Shown: one piece after another, positions 1 to 10,699 of the stretch
Layout: each line of letters begins with the position of its first letter
How positions within the stretch are numbered: position 1 is the stretch's first letter
From: Gavia stellata
Taxonomy: Eukaryota; Chordata; Aves; Gaviiformes; Gaviidae
Assembly: GCF_030936135.1 (NCBI RefSeq)
Contig: NC_082603.1
Coordinates: 30,753,236-30,817,235 of the forward strand
Direction of reading: 5' to 3'
Length of the DNA: 64,000 bases
Translations under genes and position numbers: made by a program
Notes under the pieces: generated by a model
Database searches by the model: none
What the model saw: the letters and a program-made list of their open reading frames with translations, nothing else
What the model was told of the DNA's origin: nothing

Positions 1-2386
1 TCTCCTGAGCATTTACTGCTGGAAGGCAGCATGAGCCCAGCTTGTCTGCTGTGTCCTGCTCGTGTTCGGTGGTGAGTTGGAGGATGCTGATCCCTAATAG
101 CATCTACTACCATCTCTACCAGTCTCTACCAGTCCCTTCTTCATCTCAGCTCAGCCAAGGCCCTGCCATTTGGGGGGGACACCTAAACATGTCCTCTCGT
201 TGTGGGGGGAAGCTCTGCCTCCTCTCAGCCCAGAAACACCACCTCCTTCCCAGCTAATGGGGACCACCAGCCACTGCCAGCCTGGGTGGCGATTCGGGCT
301 CGTGACCACTGGACGAGAGCCGGATCGTGTTGTTGGGGCTCTCAGTCCTGCAGCCTTCCTGCAGGTTTCCTAAATCCCACTTCTCATCGGCTTTCTTTAT
401 TAAGCGTAGATTAGATCTGATGGTGTTTCTTTCACTAAGAAGTAATTTGGCTTTTCATTTAGTGGGCCCATCTGATAAATAATGGCTTGAAATAATGTAA
501 TTCCACCCACCGTTGATCACACCGAGTCCGTGCTGGACTTCTGCTCCCTCCTTAGCTCTGGCTTGCCAGATCTGAGGGTACAGTCTGAGTCCCCGCTGTA
601 GGAGGAGAGCCCTGCCTGGAGGAATGGAGACCAAAGCCACCAGATTATCTTCATTTTAATGACATACAGGCAAAGTGATGAAGGCAGAGGGGGGGCCTGA
701 GCGTGGGTCACCCAGCTCTCCATCCACCTCTGTGCTTGAGCCCCATCTCCGTCCTGGAGAGTCCCAATGCGCCCGCTCTCCACTGGCACTGCCACCACGA
801 GAAGCCCTTACAGAGGAGTCACCCAAGACTGAATCTGTAAGGGAGTGCCGGTGCTTAATTCCCACATGGTCCAAAGCTTTTTGTCCATTAAGAAGTGGGA
901 GCTGAACCTGCATCTTCTTGCTGGCAGTGAGCAAGGCCAGAGGGGATGTGATGGGACCTCTCTGCCTCCACGGTTCTTGGGGACTGGGGATCCCCAAGCC
1001 GAGAGAGCAGATGCTTGTTGTTTGCTGGAGAAAGCAAGGGGGAATGAGAGTCCCAGCGATCAGAAACCAGCTCCCCCTGCCCAAATTTCCCAGCGCTGGG
1101 GAAGGACGGTTGCTCTCAGTGTGTGACATTGAGCTGAGAAGTGCCACCCAGCAGGGACATGTGGCACTGCCTCATCTCTTTGGTTGTCAAACCAACCCCA
1201 AACCACCCTGATAGGGAGGGTGAAGGTGGTGATAACACCTGCGGGATCAATCGTGCCAGGGAGCTGAGAAGGTGTGCGCTGGAGCTGACCCAGGGGAGAA
1301 AGATTTGATGTGCCAAAGCTCGTTTGGATGAAGATTGAGCAGACTTTTCCAGCATCAGGATATTTTCCCCACCTTAAAAAAAACCTGAAGCCCCTCCGGG
1401 CTTCTGGAGTGTCTCAAATGGGACATCATTGCTGGGTCAGCAACAGCCTCGTAGATCTCTGTGGTCTGTTGCCTCAACCCCCCTGACCAGCAAAGCAGAA
1501 ACACCTACTTCAGCGGTAGGTCGTACCCTCTCCCAGGGTTTAGCTTGTATCCAGCACATTTCTGACTTTTAGCAGAGGTACGGAGTGATTCCTGCTCCCA
1601 TCCTTGCTCCGAGCTTGGTCGCAGTGAGGAGCGCAGCTATTGTGCGCTCCATCAGTCACAGGAGAGCTCTTTGGGGTCCCTGCTCGCTCGGCGTCTTGGG
1701 TGCCATCCCTAGATGAGGTACCCTGGGTTGCCAGCATCTGAGGGTTGACTTTTCCCTGAAATAGCATCTCTGTGACTTTCAGAGATGGTACTTGGCCCCT
1801 TTCCCTGAGAAAGCAAGAGGCAGTGCAGCCCCGAATCCCCTGGGCTGCAGGATTTCGAGCAGCGATGCCAGAGACCTACTGTCACCGCAGGACTGATTTA
1901 CCTCCCATTTCAGAGGAGAAAACATGTGCCCTGATAATTCGGAAGTGATGACATCTTAAATTTATGTCCCTCTCCCTAACCTTTTCCATAAGCCTTGCTT
2001 TCATCAGCAACCCAGCTGGCATTCCTCCGAGGAAGTCTGGAATAAAACCCAAAGCCAAGAGCTATGCAAGTCCCTGGAGCCGCCTCCGTAGCTCCCCTGG
2101 CTGGGGTTTCCATTCTGCCTCCATGGGAGCGCTGGGTCAGTTCTTGAAAACGAGGATGTTTTTACAAGGCTGTTGGGACATTTATGGGTCCCAACTGGTG
2201 GCTGACTTTGCTCTGCACGAGGGCTTCCCATCTGAGATGGTGGAAATGTCCCTTCCGATGGTCAATAATAAGTAGCTGAAGAGTGTGCAACCCCCAGAGA
2301 GGTCCTAGCTCAGTCGTTTTCTCCTCTGGTATGTCGTCTTCTGTGACCTTGACCCTCTCAAACCGGGTCCCTTTCTTGTCTTGCAG
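1..2386. other. Upstream region of TMEM61, no gene recognised
   Basis: No open frame here resembles a known protein, and no exon with good splice sites and a recognisable product was found. The short open frames are overlapping and low in complexity. The stretch presumably contains the TMEM61 promoter and a 5' untranslated exon, because an acceptor-like pyrimidine tract ending in AG at 2385-2386 precedes the coding exon. I could not place the promoter or first exon. Confidence 0.5.
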
Positions 2387-2401
2387 GACGTGGGCTCTCT
2401 C

Positions 2402-2431
2402 ATGCCCTGTCTCGCTCTTCTCCCCTCCTAA
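2402..2431 (+). other. Short upstream ORF in the TMEM61 leader
   Basis: A nine-codon frame (ATG at 2402, TAA at 2429-2431) lies between the probable acceptor at 2386 and the TMEM61 start at 2448, 16 bases before the main ATG. It would be in the mature mRNA if the acceptor is used. A uORF at this spacing could lower translation of the main frame, but that is inference from position only. Confidence 0.3.
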
Positions 2432-2447
2432 AACCTCCTTGTGAAGG

Positions 2448-5400
2448 ATGGCAGCCGCCTCTTTCCGCTACGGCATGACCATCACCGGGGCCGTGCTGCT
2501 GGTGACGGGGACGCTGTGCTTTGCCTGGTGGAGCGATGGGGAGGTGGGCACCCCGGCCGGCAGCGGGGCTCGCCTCCTGCCTCCCCGGGAAGCCGAGGCA
2601 GTTCCCAGCTCCTCCTCCAGCGCCCTGCTCCGCTCCGTCAGCTTCTTCTGCTGCGGCATCGGCGGCATCCTCCTCCTCTTCGGGCTCCTCTGGTCCGTGA
2701 AAGCCAACGCCAGGGTGGTCTCCCGCCGCTACCAGTACCATTTCCCCCGGGACCTGCAGTACTTCACCACAGAGCCTCTGGAGAAGTGGAACTGTAGGTG
2801 GGTACCATGTCCCCGCGCGGCACTCGGCTGGGAAGGAGTTGAGGGTGGGTTTGACTGTCCCGGCACAGCCGTGTCCCTAAGCCTGCTCTCAGGCTTGCTC
2901 GCGGGTGAGCTCAGATGAGCGGTAACGCTGCCGGCCGCTGCTCTGCCCCCGTTCTGTACTCTCCTCCTGCTCCCTGAGCAGAAGCTCTTGCTTATTAGTG
3001 TCAACCCCTGCCCGAGCCCCCGCACCCTCCCGTCCCTGCAGGCACCTCCGTGCCCACGCTGGCTGCTCCCGCGGCCGGCTTAGCTGCAGATGGCTCTCCT
3101 TGCCCTGTGGGGCCATCACCGGCTGAGGCAGATACCTCCTTAGCAGAGCCACTGAGCAGAAGACCACATTGGTTTTCTGGCATAAGGTCTGGATTTGGGG
3201 GTGGGGGTCATCCAGACCTCCGGCTGTTGAAACCTTCCCCGGTGCCACAGGTCTGCAGTGCTCTGTAAGGATGATGGGGTTTGTGCCATCTTTAAGGGAA
3301 GCAAAGTCTATGTTGAAAGGGAGTTAAAAGAAAAAAAGAAGAGGGTTAAAAAAGAAAGTTAAAAGAAAAATAGAAAAAAAAATCCTCAGATTGGCATTGA
3401 GATGGGAGTGCAGGCGGAGAGTCCCTCTACGAAGCCCGTTTTAGGGTGTGGGAAGACCCCTCGCCCCCCCCAAATAGTACTGCTTCTCGTTGGGTCCCCA
3501 GACTCTTCCTGTGTGAGCCTGAGATTTAGTCCCACTTCTTGATTTAAAAGTTTTTTGATCAAAAGGGTTTTTTTTCCAGGGACTGCTGTGGAAGCCGAGC
3601 CAGCCGGCTCTTCCCAGTGCTGTTTTATGGGGTCACAGCAAAGATCTTGGCTCCAGCATAAATCGGGCTCTGGGGAAAAGCAGCACTAAAAGAAACTCTT
3701 AAGAATGTTAAAACCATAAAAATTCAGTTGGAGCAGGAGGCACGTTCCTGGTTCTCTAGGGGTTTCAGTGCCCATCTGAATATCTGGGGGTGAGATCGTG
3801 AGCCGGTCTGGGTAGTCTTGGGGGGGGTTCTCCTCCCGTGGAGGGCTTTGCTGTGCCCCTCACAGGGAATGTCCCCTTCCCTGATCTCCCAGCTCCCACG
3901 CCAGACTGGCAGGCAGTGCCCTGGCACTGCGGGTGCTGCGGCAGCTCCTCCAGCCCCATCTGTGCTGGCATTCTCGCAGCAAAGCAACCTGTGCTGGGAG
4001 AAATTCCCCTCTCTGTATTTCCAAGGCAGCATCCCTTTGCAAGCTGAGGCTGTTTGGCAACAGCAACGGCACGGATACCTGGGGCGCTAGGTCCAGGACA
4101 AGGGGCTGCTGAGTTTGGGATGGAGGCATCCCTGTGGAGCATCGCAGCTTTCCCTTTGGACCAGCTGGGCCCCTCCGATGTCTGCAGCCTCCCTGAGCGT
4201 GCCTCACTGGGTTTTCCTCTGCAAAAGCAAGCGGACGGTGTGTTGCTTTCAAAGCCTCCCCACCTTTGGGGCTGCACCGTTCCGTAGGGTGCGGAGCGGG
4301 GCTGTGCGTTGGGTGGAGGTTTTCCCTGTACACAACCCGTGTTTGCTCAGCAAAGCACTGCTGGAAGCGGCACTGGACTTGGCCGGTGCAGGGAGGGCTC
4401 CGTCGGGCACGAGGGTGGGGTGCGACTGCATTGAACCGGGATGCCTGGCTCTCTCCCGGCTGCTCATGACACCCTGCAAACTCGGCTGCCGGCAGCCTCT
4501 GTGCTTCAGGGGGTCACTTTGGGGTTAGGCAGATGACAAGGATGCTCTTCTGCCTGCGGGAAGCAGTGCGGTGCGGAACGGGGGGCAGATGTCTCCAGAG
4601 GCAGCACCTCTGCTGCTTTGTGGTCAGGCACTCCTGCAGTCGTAGCTCGTAACACCGGAGGTGGCAGCTCTTCGAGGCTGCCTTGCCAGGCTGCCCTTCC
4701 TCTTCTTGGGTGAGGGGTTAATAAACTCAGTGGGAACTGGGCGACGTTGCCTTGTTGCAAGGTCTGATGGATGGTGCCCTTCCTCCTGCGTGGCTCCCCA
4801 CCCTCCTGGTGCCAGGAAGCAGCTGACACAGTCTTCCAATGATCCCAGGCGTTCAAAACCTGCTGATGTGTTGTCCCCAGCACATATGTGTCCACCATGC
4901 TTAGGGATGCTCCAGCCGATGGGGTTGATGAGGTGCTGGGATGCTCCAGTTGACAGGGCACTGGGATGCTCTGGTTGATGGGGCACTGGGATGCTGTGGT
5001 TGATGGGTGCTGGCATGCTCTGGTTGACAGAGCACAAGCATGCTCCAGTTGTTGGGTGCTGGGATGCTCCCGTTGATGGGGCACGGGGATGCTGTGGTTG
5101 ATGCGGCACTGGGATGCTCCAGTTGACAGGCGCTGGGGTGCTCCAGTTGTTGGGTGCTGGGATGCTCTGGTTGACGGAGTGTGCTGCTGGGTTTCTTCTT
5201 CTTCTCTTGCAGTAATTGGGATGCCAGCGCCATCCCCACCTACGAAGAAGCCCTGACCTGCAGACCTGCCCATGGTGCCCCAGCCTACGTCCAGCCGCCG
5301 GGGAGGAAGGAGGAGCTCACGCCGCCCCTGTACCGCTACCTGGAGGAGGACGAGAGCTGGCAGGGTGGCCGCCGGCGCAGCTCCTCCGACAGCGCCTTGT

Positions 5401-5498
5401 TCCGCCCCAGCCCCTCCTGGCTGGAGACCCAGCACCCCGGGGAGCCGCAGGCAACGCCTCCCCCCAGCTACGAAAACATCAGCATCCGGGGTGTCTGA
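2448..5498 (+). CDS. TMEM61: TMEM61, two-pass membrane protein (2 coding exons)
   Basis: Coding exons are 2448-2797 and 5213-5498; the intron has a GT donor and AG acceptor and is in phase 2, giving 211 aa against 210 in human. Two hydrophobic segments (about residues 10-27 and 62-85) are separated by a polar Ser/Pro-rich loop. The first contains GTLCFAWWS and the second RSVSFFCCG and LLWSVKA, all close to human TMEM61 as remembered. The cytoplasmic tail has two tyrosine motifs, IPTYEEA and a final PPSYENI; the latter is a PPxY motif, a class bound by WW-domain proteins. The start was chosen because the ATG is followed directly by the conserved FRYGMT block; human has a slightly longer N-terminus. 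The gene's function is not established. It lies next to BSND on the same strand, and its membrane part resembles BSND, so it may be a sister gene. A weak alternative start further upstream cannot be excluded. Confidence 0.9.
2798..5212 (+). other. TMEM61 intron
   Basis: This 2.4-kb intron is GC-rich and no coding sequence was recognised in it. It contains a purine-rich A/G tract around 3300-3382 and the 25-bp minisatellite described separately. The long minus-strand open frame across its right end is a product of that repeat. Confidence 0.7.
4905..5185 (+). repeat. Minisatellite, ~25-bp unit, about 10-11 copies
   Basis: The core GGATGCTC[TC][GA]GTTGA recurs at spacings of 24-25 bases: the ATGCT/GTGCT word falls at 4941, 4966, 4991, 5015, 5040, 5064, 5089, 5114, 5139 and about 5162, with a diverged first copy near 4907. 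The units differ mainly in the middle (GATGGGGCAC, GACAGGGCAC, GTTGGGTGC). The array ends about 30 bases before the acceptor of TMEM61 coding exon 2. Confidence 0.9.
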
Positions 5499-5729
5499 GC
5501 TGGCAGCAGCGGCGGGCCGGGACTCTGTGGGTGGCTGCCCAGTCCTTGGCTTTAAACCGAGCCCCTTCCATTGCCGGGGTGAGAGGAGGGTGGGCGAGGA
5601 GCGGGAAGGCGGCGGGGTCCGTCCGGCTTTCCGAGCGATCAGTCTGGGGCTGTTGGGATTGCGGGTCGTGCGGGCGATGTGTTCGGAGCGGCGGGGGTAA
5701 CTGGCATGTTTGAAAGCCTTCGTATTTTT

Positions 5730-5735
5730 AATAAA
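5730..5735 (+). terminator. TMEM61 poly(A) signal
   Basis: A canonical AATAAA lies 232 bases after the TMEM61 stop codon, giving a short 3' UTR. No other canonical signal lies closer to the stop. Confidence 0.75.
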
Positions 5736-7067
5736 ACCACTGTTGGTCGCAGGTGCTTTGCATTCCCTGCTCTGACTGACCCTGGGGAGCTCGTATCAGA
5801 CCAGGGGCTGCCCACTCAAAGCAAGAGCTATGTAATAGAACTGCAGCAAAGAACAAGGAATTCGGCTGGAAAAAACCCAGCTCCGTGCCGCCCCGTTCGC
5901 TCCTCTGCCTTTTCAATGCCCCTTCCAGCCGTATCTCCATCCCTTCCACCTTGCTTCCCCTGCATACTGACTCCCACGCCTCACTTCTTCATTTGGTTTA
6001 GAGATGCTCAGTGGCTCGTGCGTGCGTTCGGGGCATCCAAGTGCACTTGGCATTTCAGGCAGTATCCTATAAAAAGACACCCTGAGCGGCTCACCCCCCT
6101 GCCTGCCCACCACAGACGGCTTTGCAGCCTTGCCCAGAGGAAATGCCAACTTCATCGCAGGCTGTCGCCGCCGGTTGCTCCATTCCACCAAAATAATGGG
6201 CTGCCCTAAGCCCCCTGTGGACCTACAGGGCTGCAGAGTGGCTGCAGAGGCACAGCCAAATACAATATATTATTTATAATATAATATATTATTTTTCATA
6301 AGCCGGGTACACGCTTTCCCACATGGGCAGGCAAGCAAGGGAACAAACCGAGGGCTATTTAAAGCAATGCTACAGTCTGGCTGTCGGATGTGCTGTGAGA
6401 AGGGGACACCTTTTAACACCCCAGCTCCATCCTTCCCCGGCTTTAGCCCCCCCTTCGCAGCCTGGTTGCTGCCCCACCGAGGCAGCCCCATCGGTGGTTC
6501 CCCAGCACCCAGCTGGAGCGAGGTGGGTGCTATTCCCAACTCACCGACCTCCAGAAAGACCCCAGAGCGCTCCCTCCTTCCCTGCTGCAGCCCCACAGCC
6601 CTTGAAAACACGCTGTGCCCTGGCATCCCCCTTATTTGGGGCTCTGCCAGCTCTGATTTACCTCCGAGTCCAGCTCCAGTCCCCAGGGCTGGGAAAGTCC
6701 CGTTGTTGGGACCAGCTGCTCGCCGGGTGCCTGTCTCTGTGCCCCCCTCTCCCTCCCCGTCCCTTCGCCAGACGTGGGGTCTGGCCGCGCGTGCCCGCAG
6801 GGAAGGTTATCCGGACACGTGCCGGGCGGCTTCACTGGAGTGTGAACGGCGGGTCGGTGTTTGCATTCATTACAAACTCGTTAAAAACTGGCTGGCTCAG
6901 CCCTGGGCAGGACCAGGCTCAACGTGCAGCTGATCCGCAGCCCCTGGCAGCCTCCGGAGAAAGAAGCCACTCCTTGCCTTACCCCAGAGGTGTGCTCAGC
7001 GGGCAGCAGCCGCAGGTAAACGGGCTTCCCGGCATCAACCCTCCCCTGCCTCTCCCACTCGGCGCCC
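5736..7067. other. TMEM61-BSND intergenic region and BSND leader
   Basis: No protein-coding exon was recognised. An AT-only patch at about 6261-6297, rich in the word AATATATT, stands out in GC-rich sequence. A TATTTAAA-like element at about 6355-6362 could serve a BSND promoter, but I cannot place the transcription start. The bases just before 7068 are the BSND leader. Confidence 0.5.
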
Positions 7068-10000
7068 ATGGCCGAGGAGAAGACCTTTCGCTATGGGTTC
7101 ATCATGCTGGGTTTCTTCTTGGTGATGACGGGAATGTTCATCATGAGCGTGGAAAAGCCCCAGATCTACATCACCTTCTGCGTCCTGGGTGTCCTGCTCG
7201 TCGTCGTGGGCATCACCTGGAGCATGTGCCAGTGCTACCCGAAGGTAGGGTCCGTCCCACCGCCACGTGCCTTGGGGGACTCGAGGGCTCAGCCAGGTTT
7301 GGGTGGCTTCAGCTCTTCGTCCCACCTCGCTACTGCAGACGTGTAGCCTCGGGCTGTGCCTCAGTTTCCCCATATGGAGGGTGGCGTAGAGGCAGGTCCC
7401 GGGGTAAAGCCAGCTGGGGCAATCCGGAGGGGTAAGTGTTGGATTTGGGGGACTCTTGCCCTGCTACACCTCCCCGCCGATGCCTGCAGGATGCAGCCCT
7501 GCTCCCTCACCCCGCTGTGCCCCTGCACCTCCCCGAGCCTGGGGCTTTGCCAAGCAGGCAGTGGGGAATAAGCCCAAGGAAATCAGCTTGTGTTCATCTC
7601 TCCCATGCAAATCGTCCCCAAACCAGCCCCTTCCGTGCACCCGCGGGGGCCGGGGGCTCAGCAGGCTGCCAGAACTTCAGAAAAAGAGGCTGTCAAGGCC
7701 ATGGAGGTCCAGAGGGGCCCGGCCCCCCCCAAGCACTGCCCTCACCTGCCTGTCTCCTTGGCAGAGGGCACTGCCAGCATGGCAGGGCAGCCACGCGTCC
7801 CTGCCCTGGGAAACAGAGCTGGCAGAAAAGGCTTTTTTCCAAGGAGACGGTGGCTGTGGCACTCATCTCAGTACTGCAGGACGGCCTGTCAACAGCTTGG
7901 CTGCACCCCAAAATGTGGGGTGGTGCATGGGACCCCAGGGTCTGGGACCCTTGGGACCCTCCGAGTCCCCTGGGACCGGGGTGAAGTTGACCCCATCTCC
8001 CCCCAAAGCCGAGCTCAGCCCCGGTGAGGAGGGAGATGTGGCTTTGTCACGGTGCTCAGGGCTCAAGGATGGGCACACTCGGTGTTGTCCCTGGCCACCG
8101 ACCTCCCCCGTGGGCCCCGGGACTCCCCCTGGGCTCAGGGACACGCACGACCCCACTGGGGACAAGGTGTTGAGAGCGAGGCAGCGCTGCGTTCATTCAA
8201 TCCTGTATTGATTTTCCCCAAAACACCCATTTCCAAGCAAGACATCCAAATGTGCTGGGCAAAGACCGAACACCCTGAAGGGAGACCCTGGACTTTTTAC
8301 CACTAACGATGGCCGAGGGTCCCCGTGATGCCCAGCGCAGCCCCCGGGGCTCTGCGTTTCTTTTCCCCCCAGATAACGTTCGTCCCCGTGGACATTGAGG
8401 CCGAGCGGTTCCTGGACCACAAACCCATCGTGCTGCCGGAGAGGGACACCCGGTAGGTCCCAGCACCTGGCGCTGGTGCTGTGAGCTGCCGTTTTCCTTT
8501 TGGCGGGTGCTCTCATCTGTACACACCGTTATCTGCACGCCCCTGGGGACAAGGGCAGTGTCTGAGCACAGTGGCACCGGGGACAACTGCACCTATTGCA
8601 GCAAAAAATGACAAGCGGGGGCCGGGGTGGGGGAGGCGAGGGCTGGCTGAGCCCCCCGAGGCTGGAGCCAGAGTGATGCTGGAGGGTGCAAAGCATCCAG
8701 CTGCGCTCCTGCGGGTGTGCCCCGGCAAGAACCCGCTGGCTCCACCGCTGGCGTGGGCAGTGGTGTGGCCTCTAAAGCACCTAATGAAGTCCTGTGTGCG
8801 TGTCCCCGAGCATCTCCTGGCTCCGCGGGGGTGCAGGTCCTGCTCAGCACCCTGTTCCTCCTTCGCCCGCAGCTTGATTGTACCCTGCCCCAAGCAAGAG
8901 GCCACCAGCACCTACGAGAAAAGCCTGCCGTCCTACGAGCAGATCCAGAGGCAGGCGGTGGGCTCGGCCCCGCTCCCACCCATGGCCCAGCCCAGACCCC
9001 GCAGTCGCTCCCAGCCGGCCGTGCAGGCGAAAGCAGAGGTCCACTGGGAGCTGGGGGGTGCTGGAGACCCCCCCCGAGAGCCGGTGCCTCGGCTGGAAAC
9101 GGCGGCAGGCAGCTGGTATGTGAGGCCCGCGGTGTCGGGGTGGCACCGGCGGGATGCGGGGTGAAACCGTGGCAGCTTGGACCCCCGCTGTGGGGGAAGG
9201 GAGAGGAGGCAGAGGGGTCTTTGCGGCTCACACAGCACCAAGCACCGGAGCCCCAGCCCCACTGGAGCCCGGACAGTGTCTCAGCCCATGGGGTCTCTCA
9301 GTACCAACTTACCAGGGTGAAATCAGAAAGAAATCGGGATTGCCTTTGGTTGTAATTTGCATCTTGCTTTTATTTCATTTTATAAATATGAATGATGTCC
9401 CTCACCGGAATAAATCCCAAAGTCAGACTTTGGTAGAAATGAGACGCTCAGTACATGTCCCTCAAACCAAATGCCACGTATGATGCCCATGCATTGGTCC
9501 AGGAGATCCCAAAAGCGCTTTGCAGGCGATGGGGTGTAGGGCTCGGGCACCCCCTCTGCCGAAATGCAGCTACAGCTGGGATGGGGCGCCCTGCTTTCTC
9601 CCGGGGGTGCGGGCACAGCGCGCAAGGGCAGCTGCTACTTTGTCCCACGGGCAGGAGAAGGAACCTGGCAGGCAGGTTGTCCCCGTAAAGGCGGGCATGG
9701 GTGGCTGAGACAGGGCCCTCCCGGGGCGCCGCAGCCGCCCAGCAAGGGGACTGGTGATGCTGGGACACTGGTTGAGCAACGCTGAGCCCAGCAGCTGCCG
9801 GCTCTGGCTCCGGGGGAAACCCCAGCTCCAGCCCAGCTGTGTTTAGTGTAACCCCTGCCCTGCCCGAGCCCCTCAGCCCTCTCTGTTCCTGCAGCCCCCC
9901 CCGGCCAGCCCCAGGGGACGCGCCGCTGGCATCCCTCCTGGAGGACATGGACACGCCGTCGCTGGAGGGCTCCGTGCCTGGCAGCCCCGTGCCACGAGGC

Positions 10001-10183
10001 CGACCCCCCCCACCATCTGCCGCCCGCTCCAGCTGCACCCCGACCATCTCCCCGGTGGGGGGAGAGCACCCCGGTTCTCCCTGCAAAGGCACCGGGGAGG
10101 AGGATGACCTCTATTACGGGCTCCAAGAGGGGCCAGATGCTCTGCTCGAGGATAACGACTGCCTCTTTGAGCCTGAAAACTGA
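7068..10183 (+). CDS. BSND: BSND, barttin, ClC-K channel beta subunit (4 coding exons)
   Basis: Barttin is the accessory subunit of ClC-Ka/ClC-Kb chloride channels; it brings them to the basolateral membrane of kidney tubule and inner ear cells. Coding exons are 7068-7244, 8373-8452, 8873-9115 and 9895-10183, all GT-AG and frame-consistent, giving 262 aa (human 320). The N-terminus MAEEKTFRYGF matches human closely and keeps Arg8 and Gly10, both hit by human disease mutations. Two membrane segments (about 9-27 and 33-53) are followed by WSMCQCYPK, with the palmitoylated cysteines at 54 and 56. The cytoplasmic tail is shorter and diverged, but the acidic end with EEDDLYYGL is preserved. The tail has TYEKSLPSYEQ where human has its PPxY-type endocytosis motif. 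The ATG has a good context (CGCCCATGG). TMEM61 lies just upstream on the same strand. Confidence 0.94.
7245..8372 (+). other. BSND intron 1
   Basis: This 1.1-kb GC-rich intron has many long spurious open frames because stop codons are rare. No extra exon or repeat element was recognised. Confidence 0.7.
9116..9894 (+). other. BSND intron 3
   Basis: This 0.8-kb intron sits between a GTATGT donor and an acceptor ending CTGTTCCTGCAG. An AT-rich patch around 9355-9400 is the only obvious feature, and no coding sequence was recognised. Confidence 0.6.
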
Positions 10184-10693
10184 TTTCCCGGAGAGAATGG
10201 CCTCTTGGCATGGACCTATCTCGTGGAGGGGACACAGGCATCGCAGCCTGGAAGAGAGGGGTTGGGGCTGCCCCCCGAAAGCACAGCGCCTGCAGCGTGG
10301 AGGAGCCCCCAGGCTCCTGCCTGTCCCCGCTGCCATGCTGTGCCCCCGTGCCATGCTGCGCCCCTCGCGCCCACCCAGCTGCACGGGAGGCTGCCGTCCT
10401 GCAAAACCCGAGGGGACCACCACCATCTCCTGACCCCCAAATTTCCACAGCAGAGGGGACAGCCAGCAGCAAGGTCCCCCTCGCCGGAGCCCTTTGAGTG
10501 GGCACAGATAAGCGCGAGCGCTGGGCTGGGCAGGATCCGGGATAAATAATGTCCTTAGGACGGGAAAAGATTAGCTTTGCTGCTTGAAGCAGGATCAGCA
10601 TTTAGGTAGGTAAAGATGCATTCACCCCAGGTAGGCTTTACGAGACGGAGGTGTCCACAAAGCCTTTTTCCCACTTATCAAAGCCGCCCTGGA

Positions 10694-10699
10694 ATTAAA
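10694..10699 (+). terminator. Possible BSND poly(A) signal (ATTAAA)
   Basis: ATTAAA, the commonest variant signal, lies about 510 bases after the BSND stop. No canonical AATAAA was seen in the preceding 3' region, so this is a reasonable but unproved 3' end. Confidence 0.35.

Noticed and set aside
4506-5435. Long minus-strand open frame of 309 codons with a repetitive His/Pro/Ser-rich middle
   Set aside because: The middle is a direct translation of the 25-bp minisatellite, and it overlaps TMEM61 coding exon 2 in antisense. No known domain is present.
6323-7435. Plus-strand open frame of 370 codons over the start of BSND
   Set aside because: It runs in a different frame from BSND exon 1 and through its intron. 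The composition is that of GC-rich noncoding sequence, and no similarity was recognised.
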